Shown here: one piece after another, positions 1-8,495 of the stretch
Layout: each line of letters opens with the position of its first letter
Position numbering within the stretch: the stretch's first letter is position 1
Origin: an uncultured Lewinella sp.
GTDB lineage: Bacteria > Bacteroidota > Bacteroidia > Chitinophagales > Saprospiraceae
Assembly (NCBI GenBank): GCA_937873655.1
Contig: CALMYQ010000069.1
Span: 1-35,979, forward strand
Reading direction: 5' to 3'
Length of the DNA: 35,979 nucleotides
Position numbers and translations under genes: made by a program
Notes under the pieces: model-generated
The model's database searches: none
Told to the model about the DNA's origin: nothing
The model's input: the letters and a program-made list of their open reading frames with translations, nothing else

Positions 1-126
1 GACTTACGACTTACGACTTACGACTTACGACTTACGACTTACGACTTACGACTAATAACTTACGACTAATAACTTACGACTAATAACTTACGACTAATGA
101 CTTACGACTAATGACTTACGACTAAT
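1..126. repeat. Heptamer tandem array (GACTTAC family) at the amylase 3' end
   Basis: Eighteen consecutive 7-bp units are visible and the window starts inside the array. Seven are exact GACTTAC (1-49). The rest form 14-bp higher-order units of GACTAAT followed by AACTTAC or GACTTAC (50-119), with a last GACTAAT at 120-126. The array enters the end of the minus-strand amylase gene: its stop TAG (108-110) and its last residues, VVSH and part of the preceding Leu, are written in repeat sequence. Confidence 0.95.
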
Positions 127-3100
127 TGCCCGATCTCCACTTTCCTTCCTACCCATAATTGCACGACGTAAACACCAGGGACCACTTTTTCGCTCCACGT
201 GATTTGATGCTCGCCGCCGGGCAATTTGCCGCTCAGCGGGACATCCACCAACTGGCCGTTCAGGTTGTAGATCTCAATCCGCGTTTCGCCGGCCGCGGGC
301 AGACTAAACCGGATATTGACCGGACCGGAAGCCGGATTGGGGGCCAGTTGGAGCCGGAAAAAATCCCGGACCAGTTCGGTTGTACCGACATATCCGCCCG
401 GCGGTTCATTGAGGCGGACGTTGGTATACAGGCGGTATTCACCCGGGGCAAAATTCAGGGCCAGGCCGGTATTTTCCACCATTAGGCTGTCGCCGGTGAA
501 GTATTCGTACCACCAGCCGGTTGCCGGAAATGCAGAGGTGATGTTGGCGGCCGTTACCCCGAAATTACCCTGAACGGCCACTTCCATCTCATTGGAGTGC
601 AGGAAGATCCGCTTGGTAGAAGCCGAAAGGAACAGGTCAAAATCTTCGGTCTTGAATACGGGATAATGGGTTTTCAGGTAGATCAGTGAACGCACCGTTT
701 CAAACAGTTTCCGTCGGCTCGGGCTTTGGTAATAATCCCAACGAATGGGTTTGTTCGACAGGCGGCAATCGTTGCTGATGCTGCCGTCTTCGCAGGTGTT
801 GATGGAATAGTCGTACCCCAGTTCGCCGAATTGCCAGAGCATCTTGGGACCGGGCAACGGATAGAAAAAGGTCGCCGCCAGCTCAGCTCTGCGCAGGCCG
901 GTGATGAAATCCCTGACGTTGTAATTGCCGGAGCTGTTACCGAAATTCTCGTTCTTGTACATCATCCGTTCCTCATCGTGGCTTTCCATATACGGGATGA
1001 GGTGCGGAAGCGTCCAACCCCGGGAGGTATAGGAAGCGCCGGAAAGGTCGCTGGCATACCCCAATGAACCTTCGAGGTACTGGTTCTGAATACCGCCACC
1101 ACCCCACGACATCATGCCGTAGTTGATCAGCTCGGTCTCTTCGCTATTCTCGGCAAAGTGCTCCAGGATCGTGTAAGCCGACGGATTGACATTCCAGATC
1201 ACATCGGCGTAATGTTTGAGGATGGCGATCCGGGAGGCGTCGTACTGCCCCCAGGCGCCGACGTCGGTATTGAATTTCTGGGTAAAACCCTTGGAGAGGT
1301 CAAAGCGGAAGCCGTCCACACGGAATTCCTCCAGCCAGTATTCCAGGATCTGGTCGACATAGCGCTTGGTGGCCGGGCTTTCGTGGTTGAAGTCATATCC
1401 TACGTTGAATGGGTGGCGCGCCGTGGGGTTGAGCCACGGATTGGCGGCCGTCGGCCTGAAATTGACCGGATCCCAGAACAATTGCGCCAGCGGGCTCTGG
1501 CTGAAAGCGTGGTTGAACACGACGTCCAGGATAACGGCGATCCCCCGGGAATGGCACTCATCGATAAAGGCTTTGAAATCGGGGATCGGGCCGTAGTATT
1601 TGTCCAGCGCCTGGTGAAAACTCGGGTTGTAACCCCAGCTGAGGTTGCCTTCGAATTCGCTGACCGGCATCAGTTCGATCGCCGTAATGCCCAGTCTTTG
1701 CAGGTAATCCAGGGTATCTTTCAGGGTTTGGTAATCGTGGCGGGCGATGAAGTCGCGGATCAGCAATTCGTAGATTACCAGGTCCTTTTTCTCAGGCGCC
1801 TGATAATCGTTGCTTTGCCATTCATACGGCGCAGCGCCGGGTTGGATCAGGGTGACAATGCCGGTGGTCTTGCCGGCGGGGTATGGCGGCAGATCCGGAT
1901 AGGTAACCGCCGGAATATAAGGGTCCTGGTCCGGGTCCAGTACGACCGTGCTGTGCGGATCGGCCACTTTGATGTTGCCGTCCACGAGGTACTGGAAGGT
2001 ATAGTTCCTGCCCGGTTCCAGACCGTTCACCTGCAGCCAGTAGGTCGCCCCGTCGTTGCCCTTTTTCATGACAAAATCGGCTTTAGGCTGCCAGTCGTTG
2101 AAGTCGCCGAGGACCATGGTCACCGCCTTGTTCGGGCAATGCAATTGCAGGAATACGCTCGTGTCGCTGAGATAGGTGACCCCGTCCCGATAGGCCTGAG
2201 GCGGGTTTTGGGTGCCCAGTTGGCTGGTACTGAGGTAAACCAGGCTCCGGGTCACCGTTTCGCCGTTATAGGTCGCTTCCAGGTCAATTTGATGGATAGC
2301 GCCGTTGGCGGTGAAATTGAAAGAAACCGTTGCCGAATTGCCCGCGGCCGCCACTTCAACACCATTGTCCAACAGGCGCAGATCGGCTGGAATATAAGCC
2401 GTGCCCGCTACGGAGATCTGCTGACCCGGATTGACGATCAGGAAATTGCCGGCGGGCTGCGAAAAGGCCGCTTTTAAGCTCGCCTGGTAGGTGAAGGAAG
2501 CCGTATCCGAGGCCGTTCCGTTGACCGCGATGAACTGAACGAGATGGCTGCCGGATTCGTCGGCGTAGATGTCGTGATTGAGGCTGGACGAATTGCTTGC
2601 CTGGGCGATCAACTCGCCGTTGTCGTACAGGAACAGGTTGGAGGCGATCGAGGCGGCGCCGTTCACCGGGATGGTTTGGCCCAGTGCCACATCAATGTTG
2701 GACCCCGACGGGCTCAACAGGTTGGTGGTCAGGCCGGTGCCTTCGGGGTACAGGTCGTAAAAGATATCGGTATTGCCCGTGCCCTTGCCCTCTTTTGAGC
2801 CGTCAGCGTTGCGGAAGACGAACGCCAGCTTCAGCGCGTCCTCTCCCTGCGGAATGCCGTAATAGGATCGCACGGAGGGCCCGAGCACATAACTGTACTT
2901 GTTGGGCTGCCCGGCTACCGGCGTCATTTTCCAGGCGGCATTGGCCTGACCCCAGGTGGTCACCACGTGTTTCCAGTCGCTCGTACCCGTACTCTGGTTG
3001 GTAATCACGCCGGTATGGAGGTAAACGTCGCAATTGCAGTTGGCCAGGCCGCCGGCGCCTTGTGTGGCGTCAAAGTAAATGGTAACCTGATCGTTTTGGG

Positions 3101-3191
3101 TGGGAAAAGTCGGATCCGTTGTCAGGATCTGGCCCCAAAGAGAAACGCTTGCTGCAAGGAACAGGCAGCAGTTCATTAGTCGCTTAAGCAT
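108..3191 (-). CDS. Secreted GH13 alpha-amylase-family glycosidase with T9SS C-terminal domain
   Basis: This 1027-aa enzyme probably hydrolyses alpha-glucans outside the cell or on its surface. The chosen start gives a signal peptide (residues 1-21, ending SLWGQ); an upstream in-frame start would only add an unsuitable leader. Residues about 22-330 hold Ig-like or starch-binding-like modules, and about 345-430 a CBM48/E-set-type module (VLGDFNDW). The GH13 barrel has all four conserved regions: DVVFNH (556-561), GFRFDL with nucleophile D631, TILEH with acid/base E677, and SHDEE (H738-D739). The last ~80 residues (LQLAPNPASG, then NLNGQLV and PGVYVVQL) match a type A T9SS sorting domain. Substrate is not resolved: an amylase, pullulanase-like or cyclomaltodextrinase role is possible. 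The final residues are encoded by the flanking heptamer array. Confidence 0.9.
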   Translation of the reverse strand: MLKRLMNCCLFLAASVSLWGQILTTDPTFPTQNDQVTIYFDATQGAGGLANCNCDVYLHTGVITNQSTGTSDWKHVVTTWGQANAAWKMTPVAGQPNKYSYVLGPSVRSYYGIPQGEDALKLAFVFRNADGSKEGKGTGNTDIFYDLYPEGTGLTTNLLSPSGSNIDVALGQTIPVNGAASIASNLFLYDNGELIAQASNSSSLNHDIYADESGSHLVQFIAVNGTASDTASFTYQASLKAAFSQPAGNFLIVNPGQQISVAGTAYIPADLRLLDNGVEVAAAGNSATVSFNFTANGAIHQIDLEATYNGETVTRSLVYLSTSQLGTQNPPQAYRDGVTYLSDTSVFLQLHCPNKAVTMVLGDFNDWQPKADFVMKKGNDGATYWLQVNGLEPGRNYTFQYLVDGNIKVADPHSTVVLDPDQDPYIPAVTYPDLPPYPAGKTTGIVTLIQPGAAPYEWQSNDYQAPEKKDLVIYELLIRDFIARHDYQTLKDTLDYLQRLGITAIELMPVSEFEGNLSWGYNPSFHQALDKYYGPIPDFKAFIDECHSRGIAVILDVVFNHAFSQSPLAQLFWDPVNFRPTAANPWLNPTARHPFNVGYDFNHESPATKRYVDQILEYWLEEFRVDGFRFDLSKGFTQKFNTDVGAWGQYDASRIAILKHYADVIWNVNPSAYTILEHFAENSEETELINYGMMSWGGGGIQNQYLEGSLGYASDLSGASYTSRGWTLPHLIPYMESHDEERMMYKNENFGNSSGNYNVRDFITGLRRAELAATFFYPLPGPKMLWQFGELGYDYSINTCEDGSISNDCRLSNKPIRWDYYQSPSRRKLFETVRSLIYLKTHYPVFKTEDFDLFLSASTKRIFLHSNEMEVAVQGNFGVTAANITSAFPATGWWYEYFTGDSLMVENTGLALNFAPGEYRLYTNVRLNEPPGGYVGTTELVRDFFRLQLAPNPASGPVNIRFSLPAAGETRIEIYNLNGQLVDVPLSGKLPGGEHQITWSEKVVPGVYVVQLWVGRKVEIGQLVVSH

Positions 3192-3299
3192 GGTGTTCTT
3201 TTTATTAATTCCAGTGTAAAAATACAAAATCAATCCAATGAATCGATTTGCCGATGGATCCGAATGATCCGATTCTGCAAACCAACTGACGGATGCTCA

Positions 3300-3346
3300 A
3301 ATTCGAATCAATCCAATCAATCGAATCAATCGACCCAATTGAATCA
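3300..3346. repeat. 9-mer tandem array (CAATCSAAY family) at the stop of the TMTC-like gene
   Basis: Four or five degenerate copies of a 9-bp unit (CAATCCAAT, CAATCGAAT, CAATCGACC, CAATTGAAT) lie between the amylase and the glycosyltransferase-like gene. The stop codon of the latter (TGA on the minus strand, 3344-3346) spans the boundary of the last unit. The same 9-mer family recurs at 11079-11155. The rest of the 3192-3300 gap is AT-rich, with loosely similar AATC words and no convincing gene. Confidence 0.85.
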
Positions 3347-5296
3347 TTTATTTAAAACTTTCCTGATCCGCGCAGATTCCGGTTGGATCGCCAGTCCGCG
3401 CTGCCCTGTCTGAACGGCATCGTTTTGCTGTCCGGCCATGGCATAGGTTTCCGTCAGGTCTTCCAGCAGCAGGATGTTGTTCGGGTCGATCTTCAGGCCG
3501 TAATTGAGGTATTGGATCGCCAGCGGAAAATTTCGCTTTTCCACCGCCAACAACTGGTAGGCCGCACGGTGGTAAAAATCGGTCATTTTCCGGGCCGGCG
3601 CCCGGTTGTTGATGTATTCCAGGTACTGAGTGATAAAACCGACCGGCCGTGCCGCCAGGAGCTGGTAAAAGCCGTCCAGCAGGTTATCGATGTTGTTGTC
3701 CATTTGGTAATAACCGGCAACAAGGCCGCCTTTGCAGGTCAGCGCATCGGTATATTCCGGGTAGATCTCCAATGCGCGGTCGACGTATGGGGTTGCTTCG
3801 TCAAACAGGGCTTTTTTCCGGGTTTGATCGCTTTCATCCACCCCGGCGCGGTACAGGGAATAGGCCATATAGCTGTTGGCGCGCGCCGAATTGACGGACA
3901 CTTTGATCGCCGCCCGGTTGAGGGTCATTTCGTTTTCCCAGGCGGGCACGCGGGTGACGGTTTTTACGGCATACCCGGCCGATATCAGCCCCAGTATCCC
4001 CAGGCTGAACCAGGCGTTGCGCGGCGCTTGGAGCTTTAATATTTCCGGCAGGTACTCAACAGCCAGCCAGGCCAGCGCCAGGCAAAAACCCACCGATGAG
4101 AAATAAACGAAACGCTCGTTCATGGGCGCACCAACCGAAAAAACGATATTCGAAACAATGGAAAGCGTAGCAAAATAGAAAAATATGGACCAGGACAGGA
4201 CCGGCCTTTTCCGGAATACCCGCAAGGCAATAGCGATCAACCCCAGATTGAGGAAAAGGGAAAGCAGCGCCCGCCAATCTCCCCAATTCATGACCGGAAC
4301 CTGATAGGGGTAATAATCATGGGTCAGCGGGTGGGGGAAGAACAACAATTGCAGGTATTTGCCCAGGGTATAGGTGATCATGGCCGATCGCTGCCCAGGC
4401 GAAAGCCCGTAAAACGGATTGTTCATGATCCCGGTGATCTCCTGGCCGCTGTCCAGCAAAAAACCGATGACGCTGACCCGGATGACCAGGTAAACAATGA
4501 ACGCGGCGAACAACGGCGCCATCGCGGTCAGGATCCGGCGCCAGGGCGTTTTCGTGAACAGGTACAAAGCCGCCGGGATCAACGCCAGAAAAGTCAGGGC
4601 ATTCTCCTTGGCCAGCAGCGAAAGCAGGAATACGGGACCCGCCAGGGCCAGGTCCGCTATTTTACGGTAAACCGCGTACCGGAAACTGAAATAAAATGCC
4701 CCCAATGACAGCAACAGCGCCAGGATCTCATCCCTGCCCTTGATGTTAGCTACAACTTCGGTATGGATCGGATGGAGGATGAACAAAAAAGCCGTCAGAA
4801 CGGGAAGCGTCAGGTACCATTTCCGATCCTTGGACTGGGGCAGAAAAAGGGCCAGGACCCTGAAAAGCAACAACCCGGTCAGTGCGTAAAAGAAGATATT
4901 CAGAAAATGGCTGTTGCGCGGGTTTAACCCCCAGAAATGGTGCTCAACGGCAAAGGTGGCAAGAGACAACGGGCGGTACCGCGATCCGGCCACCAGATTT
5001 TGCTGTTCGCCCAGATAGCCGGTAAAACTTTCAGTTGAAAATATCTCGCCGATACCGGCCAGACCTTTTTTAACGTAGTTGTTTTCCGATAGGACGATCT
5101 TGTCGTCCAGCACGTAGCCGTATTTCAGGGAAGCGCCGTACAGCACGAACGGCAAAATGAACAAGATGACCGCTGCGGGCCAGTTCTTTTTCCAGAACCC
5201 GGTTGGAAGCACGGGTTTGGCAGCGGCCTTCGGGGATGAAGAAGGGCCGGCCTTTTTGGATTGGTTGGCGGTCGATTTTTTCTTGGGTTTGCTCAT
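3344..5296 (-). CDS. TMTC-like membrane glycosyltransferase (GT-C fold) with C-terminal TPRs
   Basis: A 650-aa integral membrane protein. A Lys/Ser/Ala-rich cytoplasmic N-terminus (1-35) precedes the first membrane helix (about 40-57). A periplasmic loop follows with an acidic pair (YVLDD, D64-D65), as in GT-C glycosyltransferases. About ten further hydrophobic helices run to residue ~430, and the last ~200 residues are helical TPR-type repeats. This layout is that of the TMTC/O-mannosyltransferase-like family, which moves sugars from polyprenyl-phosphate donors. Acceptor and sugar are unknown. The start at 5296 is preferred because a good promoter lies 17 nt upstream; an in-frame ATG at 5338 would sit upstream of that promoter's start site. 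The 3' end falls in a 9-mer repeat. Confidence 0.75.
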   Translation of the reverse strand: MSKPKKKSTANQSKKAGPSSSPKAAAKPVLPTGFWKKNWPAAVILFILPFVLYGASLKYGYVLDDKIVLSENNYVKKGLAGIGEIFSTESFTGYLGEQQNLVAGSRYRPLSLATFAVEHHFWGLNPRNSHFLNIFFYALTGLLLFRVLALFLPQSKDRKWYLTLPVLTAFLFILHPIHTEVVANIKGRDEILALLLSLGAFYFSFRYAVYRKIADLALAGPVFLLSLLAKENALTFLALIPAALYLFTKTPWRRILTAMAPLFAAFIVYLVIRVSVIGFLLDSGQEITGIMNNPFYGLSPGQRSAMITYTLGKYLQLLFFPHPLTHDYYPYQVPVMNWGDWRALLSLFLNLGLIAIALRVFRKRPVLSWSIFFYFATLSIVSNIVFSVGAPMNERFVYFSSVGFCLALAWLAVEYLPEILKLQAPRNAWFSLGILGLISAGYAVKTVTRVPAWENEMTLNRAAIKVSVNSARANSYMAYSLYRAGVDESDQTRKKALFDEATPYVDRALEIYPEYTDALTCKGGLVAGYYQMDNNIDNLLDGFYQLLAARPVGFITQYLEYINNRAPARKMTDFYHRAAYQLLAVEKRNFPLAIQYLNYGLKIDPNNILLLEDLTETYAMAGQQNDAVQTGQRGLAIQPESARIRKVLNK

Positions 5297-5312
5297 GACA
5301 AGTAGTTGGCGA

Positions 5313-5344
5313 CAAAGATAAAAGCCTCCGCAGTTCAACGCAAC
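5313..5344 (-). promoter_or_regulatory. Bacteroidota-type promoter for the TMTC-like gene
   Basis: On the minus strand, a -33 GTTG (5341-5344) is followed after 20 nt by a perfect -7 box TATCTTTG (5313-5320). This fits the Bacteroidota primary sigma consensus TTTG-N19-21-TAnnTTTG. Expected initiation near 5306 leaves a leader of about 10 nt, and supports the ATG at 5296. Confidence 0.65.
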
Positions 5345-5357
5345 TTTTGCCCTAAAG

Positions 5358-6347
5358 TTATGGCCCGATCAACCGGAAGGTCTTTTGAGCCGGGTCGTAC
5401 TCGATCCGGTAGTCGGTCTCCGGAACGGATTCCGGGTTCAGGCCCGTCAGGCGAAGCGGGTTGAGGAAGGCCGTTTTCAACAGGTCCTCGGGCCGGAGAC
5501 CGACATTGGCGGCCAGGTAGTTCATGCAGCGCAACATGCTGAACGAAGAACCGGCCAGGAAATTTTTAACGGGGTTCCACAGCTTGCCGTCCTCTTCCAG
5601 GGAAATCTCATTGCTCGGGGTGGCGTACCGGCCTGGTGGGAGCCCTGCAAAAGGCGATGCATCGCTGATCACGGCGACCCGGTCGGGGCCTTTTACCTTG
5701 ATAATGACCCGGAGCAGTTCGAGGCTCAGGTGAAAACCGTCCGGTATCACGGTAGCTGACAGTCCGTCGATCAGAAACGCCGACCAGAGCGGATTTTTGT
5801 GTTTGCCGAGCTCGTGCGGAATGCTGTTGCCGAGGTGGGTGAAGGCCTTTGCGCCGCGTTCAACCATCTCCAGCAGGTCCGCGGTTTCGCATTTCTGATG
5901 GGCCAGGAAGACGGAAATACCCATTGAAACAGCTTTTTTTGCCAGTTCGTCGGCGCCGGGTTGGCCGGCGGCCATGGTCAAAATCCGTATCTTGCCGTCC
6001 GCCCAGACCTGAAATTGTTGCAGCAGCTCCGGGTCGGGATCCAGAACCCATTCCGGTTTATGGGCGCCGATATAGCCGGGCAGCGGGCAGAGGAACGGGC
6101 CTTCGACATGGATGCCCAAGGCATGTTTTCCCCAGATCCGGTCCGACATGGCACGGGCGAGGATGGGCAGGTTCCGTTCGAAAAGCGCAAGGGGCGAGGT
6201 GACGATGGTCGGGAAAAAGCCCCTGGCGCCGCTTTTGACGATGGCTTCAAATGCCCGGATCGCGTCCGCTTCGGTCAGGTCGGGAGAGGAAAAATCAATA
6301 CCGGTATATCCGTTGATCTGGAGATCGATGAGTCCTGGAAAATTCAT
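5358..6347 (-). CDS. nagA: N-acetylglucosamine-6-phosphate deacetylase-like amidohydrolase
   Basis: A 329-aa TIM-barrel amidohydrolase, probably deacetylating GlcNAc-6-phosphate in amino-sugar or peptidoglycan recycling. NagA landmarks are in order: PGLIDLQINGY at the very N-terminus (classical PGFIDxQLNG), GIHVEGPFL with the metal-binding Glu, a central LAHQK His, AFTHLGNS (classical THLFNAM), PDGFHLS and the catalytic Asp in VISDASPF. Classical NagA has about 380 residues with ~50 before PGFID forming part of a beta-sandwich; those are missing here. The frame stays open upstream but has no start codon and no family-like sequence. A reduced NagA or a related amidohydrolase of other specificity both remain possible. 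Confidence 0.75.
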   Translation of the reverse strand: MNFPGLIDLQINGYTGIDFSSPDLTEADAIRAFEAIVKSGARGFFPTIVTSPLALFERNLPILARAMSDRIWGKHALGIHVEGPFLCPLPGYIGAHKPEWVLDPDPELLQQFQVWADGKIRILTMAAGQPGADELAKKAVSMGISVFLAHQKCETADLLEMVERGAKAFTHLGNSIPHELGKHKNPLWSAFLIDGLSATVIPDGFHLSLELLRVIIKVKGPDRVAVISDASPFAGLPPGRYATPSNEISLEEDGKLWNPVKNFLAGSSFSMLRCMNYLAANVGLRPEDLLKTAFLNPLRLTGLNPESVPETDYRIEYDPAQKTFRLIGP

Positions 6348-6480
6348 TGGCCGTCGGTTTTGGAATGCTTTTCGGGTTGGAGCGGTGCTGCGGAATTTGA
6401 ATACATTGCCCCAAATTTGAACTTCCAGGCAATATTAATCCTTATTCATGAAAACAACCTTTTCGAATCATTCCGGAAAT

Positions 6481-7158
6481 ATGAAAAAATTAACCTGGCT
6501 CATGTTGATCCTCATTGCGGGGGCTTGCAACAACAGTTCAACACCCGGTGAGGAAGCTGTTGGAAATGAAGGCGATACCACAACTGAATCCGCAACGCCT
6601 GAAGCGGCGCCCGCCAAGATCATCTTTTTCGGCAACAGCCTGACCGCCGCCTACGGACTCGACCCCGCCCAAGGGTTTGTAGCCCTTGTCCAGGAACGGC
6701 TGGATTCACTCGGCTTCCGGTACAAGGCCGTTAATGCCGGCTTGAGCGGTGAAACCACTTCCGGCGGCAACGAACGCGTGGATTGGGTCCTGGACCAGGG
6801 CGTTGACATTTTTGTCCTGGAACTCGGCGGGAATGACGGCCTCCGCGGCATCGACCCCAAGGTCAGTTACCAGAACCTGGTTTCGATCATCGAAAAGGTC
6901 AAAAAGGCCGCTCCCGAAGCAAAGATCATCCTCGCCGGCATGGAAGCCCCGCCCAATATGGGAAAAACCTACACCGACGAATTCCGGAGCATCTACCCCC
7001 GCCTGGCCAAAGAATTTGACGTCCGGCTCATTCCGTTCCTCCTGGAAGGCGTCGGCGGCAATCCCGAACTGAATCAGCCGGACGGCATACACCCCAACGT
7101 GAAAGGACAGAAAATCGTATTGGAAAATGTGTGGAAGGTTTTGAAGGGGGAGTTATAG
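6481..7158 (+). CDS. TesA-like GDSL/SGNH esterase lipoprotein
   Basis: A 225-aa SGNH hydrolase of the TesA / arylesterase / lysophospholipase L1 group, which hydrolyses thioesters or esters of fatty acids. The start at 6481 gives a short lipoprotein signal (MKKLTWLMLILIAGAC) with lipid-attachment Cys16; an ATG at 6448 would add a polar stretch before it. Blocks seen: block I FFGNSLT with nucleophilic Ser (GNSL for GDSL), block II GLSGET, block III LGGND, block V DGIHPN with catalytic Asp and His. A Ser/Thr/Glu-rich linker (about 18-45) separates the lipid anchor from the enzyme, so it probably acts in the periplasm or on the outer membrane. It is divergent from nagA and convergent with tsaD. 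Confidence 0.85.
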   Translation: MKKLTWLMLILIAGACNNSSTPGEEAVGNEGDTTTESATPEAAPAKIIFFGNSLTAAYGLDPAQGFVALVQERLDSLGFRYKAVNAGLSGETTSGGNERVDWVLDQGVDIFVLELGGNDGLRGIDPKVSYQNLVSIIEKVKKAAPEAKIILAGMEAPPNMGKTYTDEFRSIYPRLAKEFDVRLIPFLLEGVGGNPELNQPDGIHPNVKGQKIVLENVWKVLKGEL

Positions 7159-7231
7159 GTTTGTTGTTGTTTGTTGTTGTTTATTGTTGTTTGTTGTTGT
7201 TTATTGTTGTTTGTTGTTGTTTGTTGTTGTT
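7159..7231. repeat. 10-mer tandem array (GTTTGTTGTT) directly after the esterase stop
   Basis: Seven consecutive 10-bp units begin at the first base after the TAG stop of the esterase gene: GTTTGTTGTT, twice replaced by GTTTATTGTT, with a 3-base partial copy at the end. Confidence 0.95.
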
Positions 7232-7263
7232 GCTCCGCCCGCCGTAGCCTCGGCGTAGGCGGG
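7232..7263. repeat. REP-like GC-rich palindrome (CCCGCC...GGCGGG)
   Basis: A short imperfect hairpin with CCCGCC and GGCGGG arms around GTAGCCTCGGCGTA (7238-7263). The same motif class recurs at 29170-29243, 25843-25880, 31668-31776 and 33463-33495, making it a dispersed REP-like family in this genome. Confidence 0.7.
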
Positions 7264-7348
7264 TTTATGGTTGTTGATTATAGTTGGCGGCCGACAAGAA
7301 TCAACAATCATAAACCTATAAACCATCATAAACCAAAATAAACCATCA
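7264..7348. repeat. Inverted repeat plus 10-mer array (GGTTTATGAT) at the tsaD stop
   Basis: TTTATGGTTGTTGATT (7264-7279) pairs with AATCAACAATCATAAA (7298-7313) with one mismatch and could fold as a terminator-like stem. From about 7310 to 7348 the minus strand reads as 10-bp units GGTTTATGAT, GGTTTATTTT and GGTTTGTGAT. The last contains the TGA stop of tsaD (7346-7348). The two convergent genes thus each abut a different decamer. Confidence 0.85.
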
Positions 7349-8347
7349 CAAACCCCACCGCACCAGCGGCCCCACCTCCTGCCCGGAGAACTCGCCTTTG
7401 AGGTATTTGAAATACCCTGCTACGGCGATCATGCCGGCATTGTCCGTACAGTACTCCAGTTTGGGGATGTAGGTATTCCAGCCCAGGCGCTTGCCGGCGG
7501 ATTCAACGGCGCTGCGCAGGCCTGAATTGGCGGAACCCCCGCCGGCAACGGCGATTTCCCGGATGCCGGTTTCAGCGGCGGCTTTTTCGAGTTTGTCCAT
7601 TAAGATGTTCACGATGATCTGTTGCACGGAGGCGCAGATATCCGCCAGGTTGTTGCGGATGAATTCAGGGTCTTTATCCAGTTCCTGTCGCAGGAAATAA
7701 AGAATAGCGGTTTTGAGACCGCTGAAACTGAAATCCAACCCCGGGATCTGCGGGCGGGGAAAGGGAAATCGGGGGGTCCCCTGCCGGGCCAGTTTGTCGA
7801 TCAGCGGGCCTGCAGGATAATCGAGGCCGAGCAGTTTCCCGGTTTTGTCGAAGGCCTCGCCGGCCGCGTCGTCGAGGGTATGGCCCAGGACTTCCATCTC
7901 CAGGTGGTCTTTTACCAGTACGATCTGGGTATGGCCGCCGGATACCGTCAGGCAGAGGAACGGGAATGCCGGGTACGGCGGTTCGGCGAAATGGGCCAAT
8001 ACGTGGGCCTGCATGTGATTGACCTCCACCAACGGGATATCCAGGCTCAGCGCGAGGGCTTTGGCAAAGGATACCCCTACGATCAGCGAGCCGGCCAGAC
8101 CCGGACCGCGGGTAAAGGCCACCGCAGAAAGCTCCTCCAACCCAACACCGGCTTTTTTCAGGGCGGCATCCACCACCGGGACAATATGCACCTGGTGCGC
8201 CCTGGAGGCGACCTCCGGCACCACACCGCCGTACAACTTGTGCGCCTCCTGGCCCGCAACGAGGTTGCTCAGCACTGCCCCGTCCCGCAGAATGGCCGCC
8301 GAAGTGTCGTCGCAAGAAGATTCTATTCCCAAAATTGTGGTCTGCAT
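7346..8347 (-). CDS. tsaD: tRNA N6-adenosine threonylcarbamoyltransferase TsaD
   Basis: A 333-aa protein that transfers the threonylcarbamoyl group from TC-AMP to A37 of ANN-decoding tRNAs, with TsaB/TsaE. It has the ASKHA fold landmarks: N-terminal ILGIESSCDDT, the metal-binding HMQAH (H111, H115), the nucleotide-binding LTVSGGHTQIV, and DDAAGEAFDKTGKLLGL. Length is normal for bacterial TsaD. The ATG at 8347 is preferred over a TTG two codons upstream. It is divergent from the 194-aa membrane-anchored gene. Confidence 0.97.
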   Translation of the reverse strand: MQTTILGIESSCDDTSAAILRDGAVLSNLVAGQEAHKLYGGVVPEVASRAHQVHIVPVVDAALKKAGVGLEELSAVAFTRGPGLAGSLIVGVSFAKALALSLDIPLVEVNHMQAHVLAHFAEPPYPAFPFLCLTVSGGHTQIVLVKDHLEMEVLGHTLDDAAGEAFDKTGKLLGLDYPAGPLIDKLARQGTPRFPFPRPQIPGLDFSFSGLKTAILYFLRQELDKDPEFIRNNLADICASVQQIIVNILMDKLEKAAAETGIREIAVAGGGSANSGLRSAVESAGKRLGWNTYIPKLEYCTDNAGMIAVAGYFKYLKGEFSGQEVGPLVRWGL

Positions 8348-8495
8348 ATTCAATTTTTACACGCCAAACCCGGTAAAAATGGCATCTTTACAGGGATAAT
8401 GGTTGTCCGGACCGGCAAATTTCGATAATTTCTGGTTAAAGGCGCGCCACTGTTTCAAACGGATTGCTTAATATTGCACCAAAACAAATCGAAAA

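Noticed and set aside
1..126. Possible CRISPR array
   Set aside because: Units are 7 bp and contiguous without unique spacers. The same reasoning excludes the 9-mer, 10-mer and GGGTGAG arrays and the LRR-encoding repeats at the right edge.
1158..2477. A 439-codon open frame on the plus strand
   Set aside because: Antisense to the GH13 catalytic region of the amylase; it lacks any recognisable motif.
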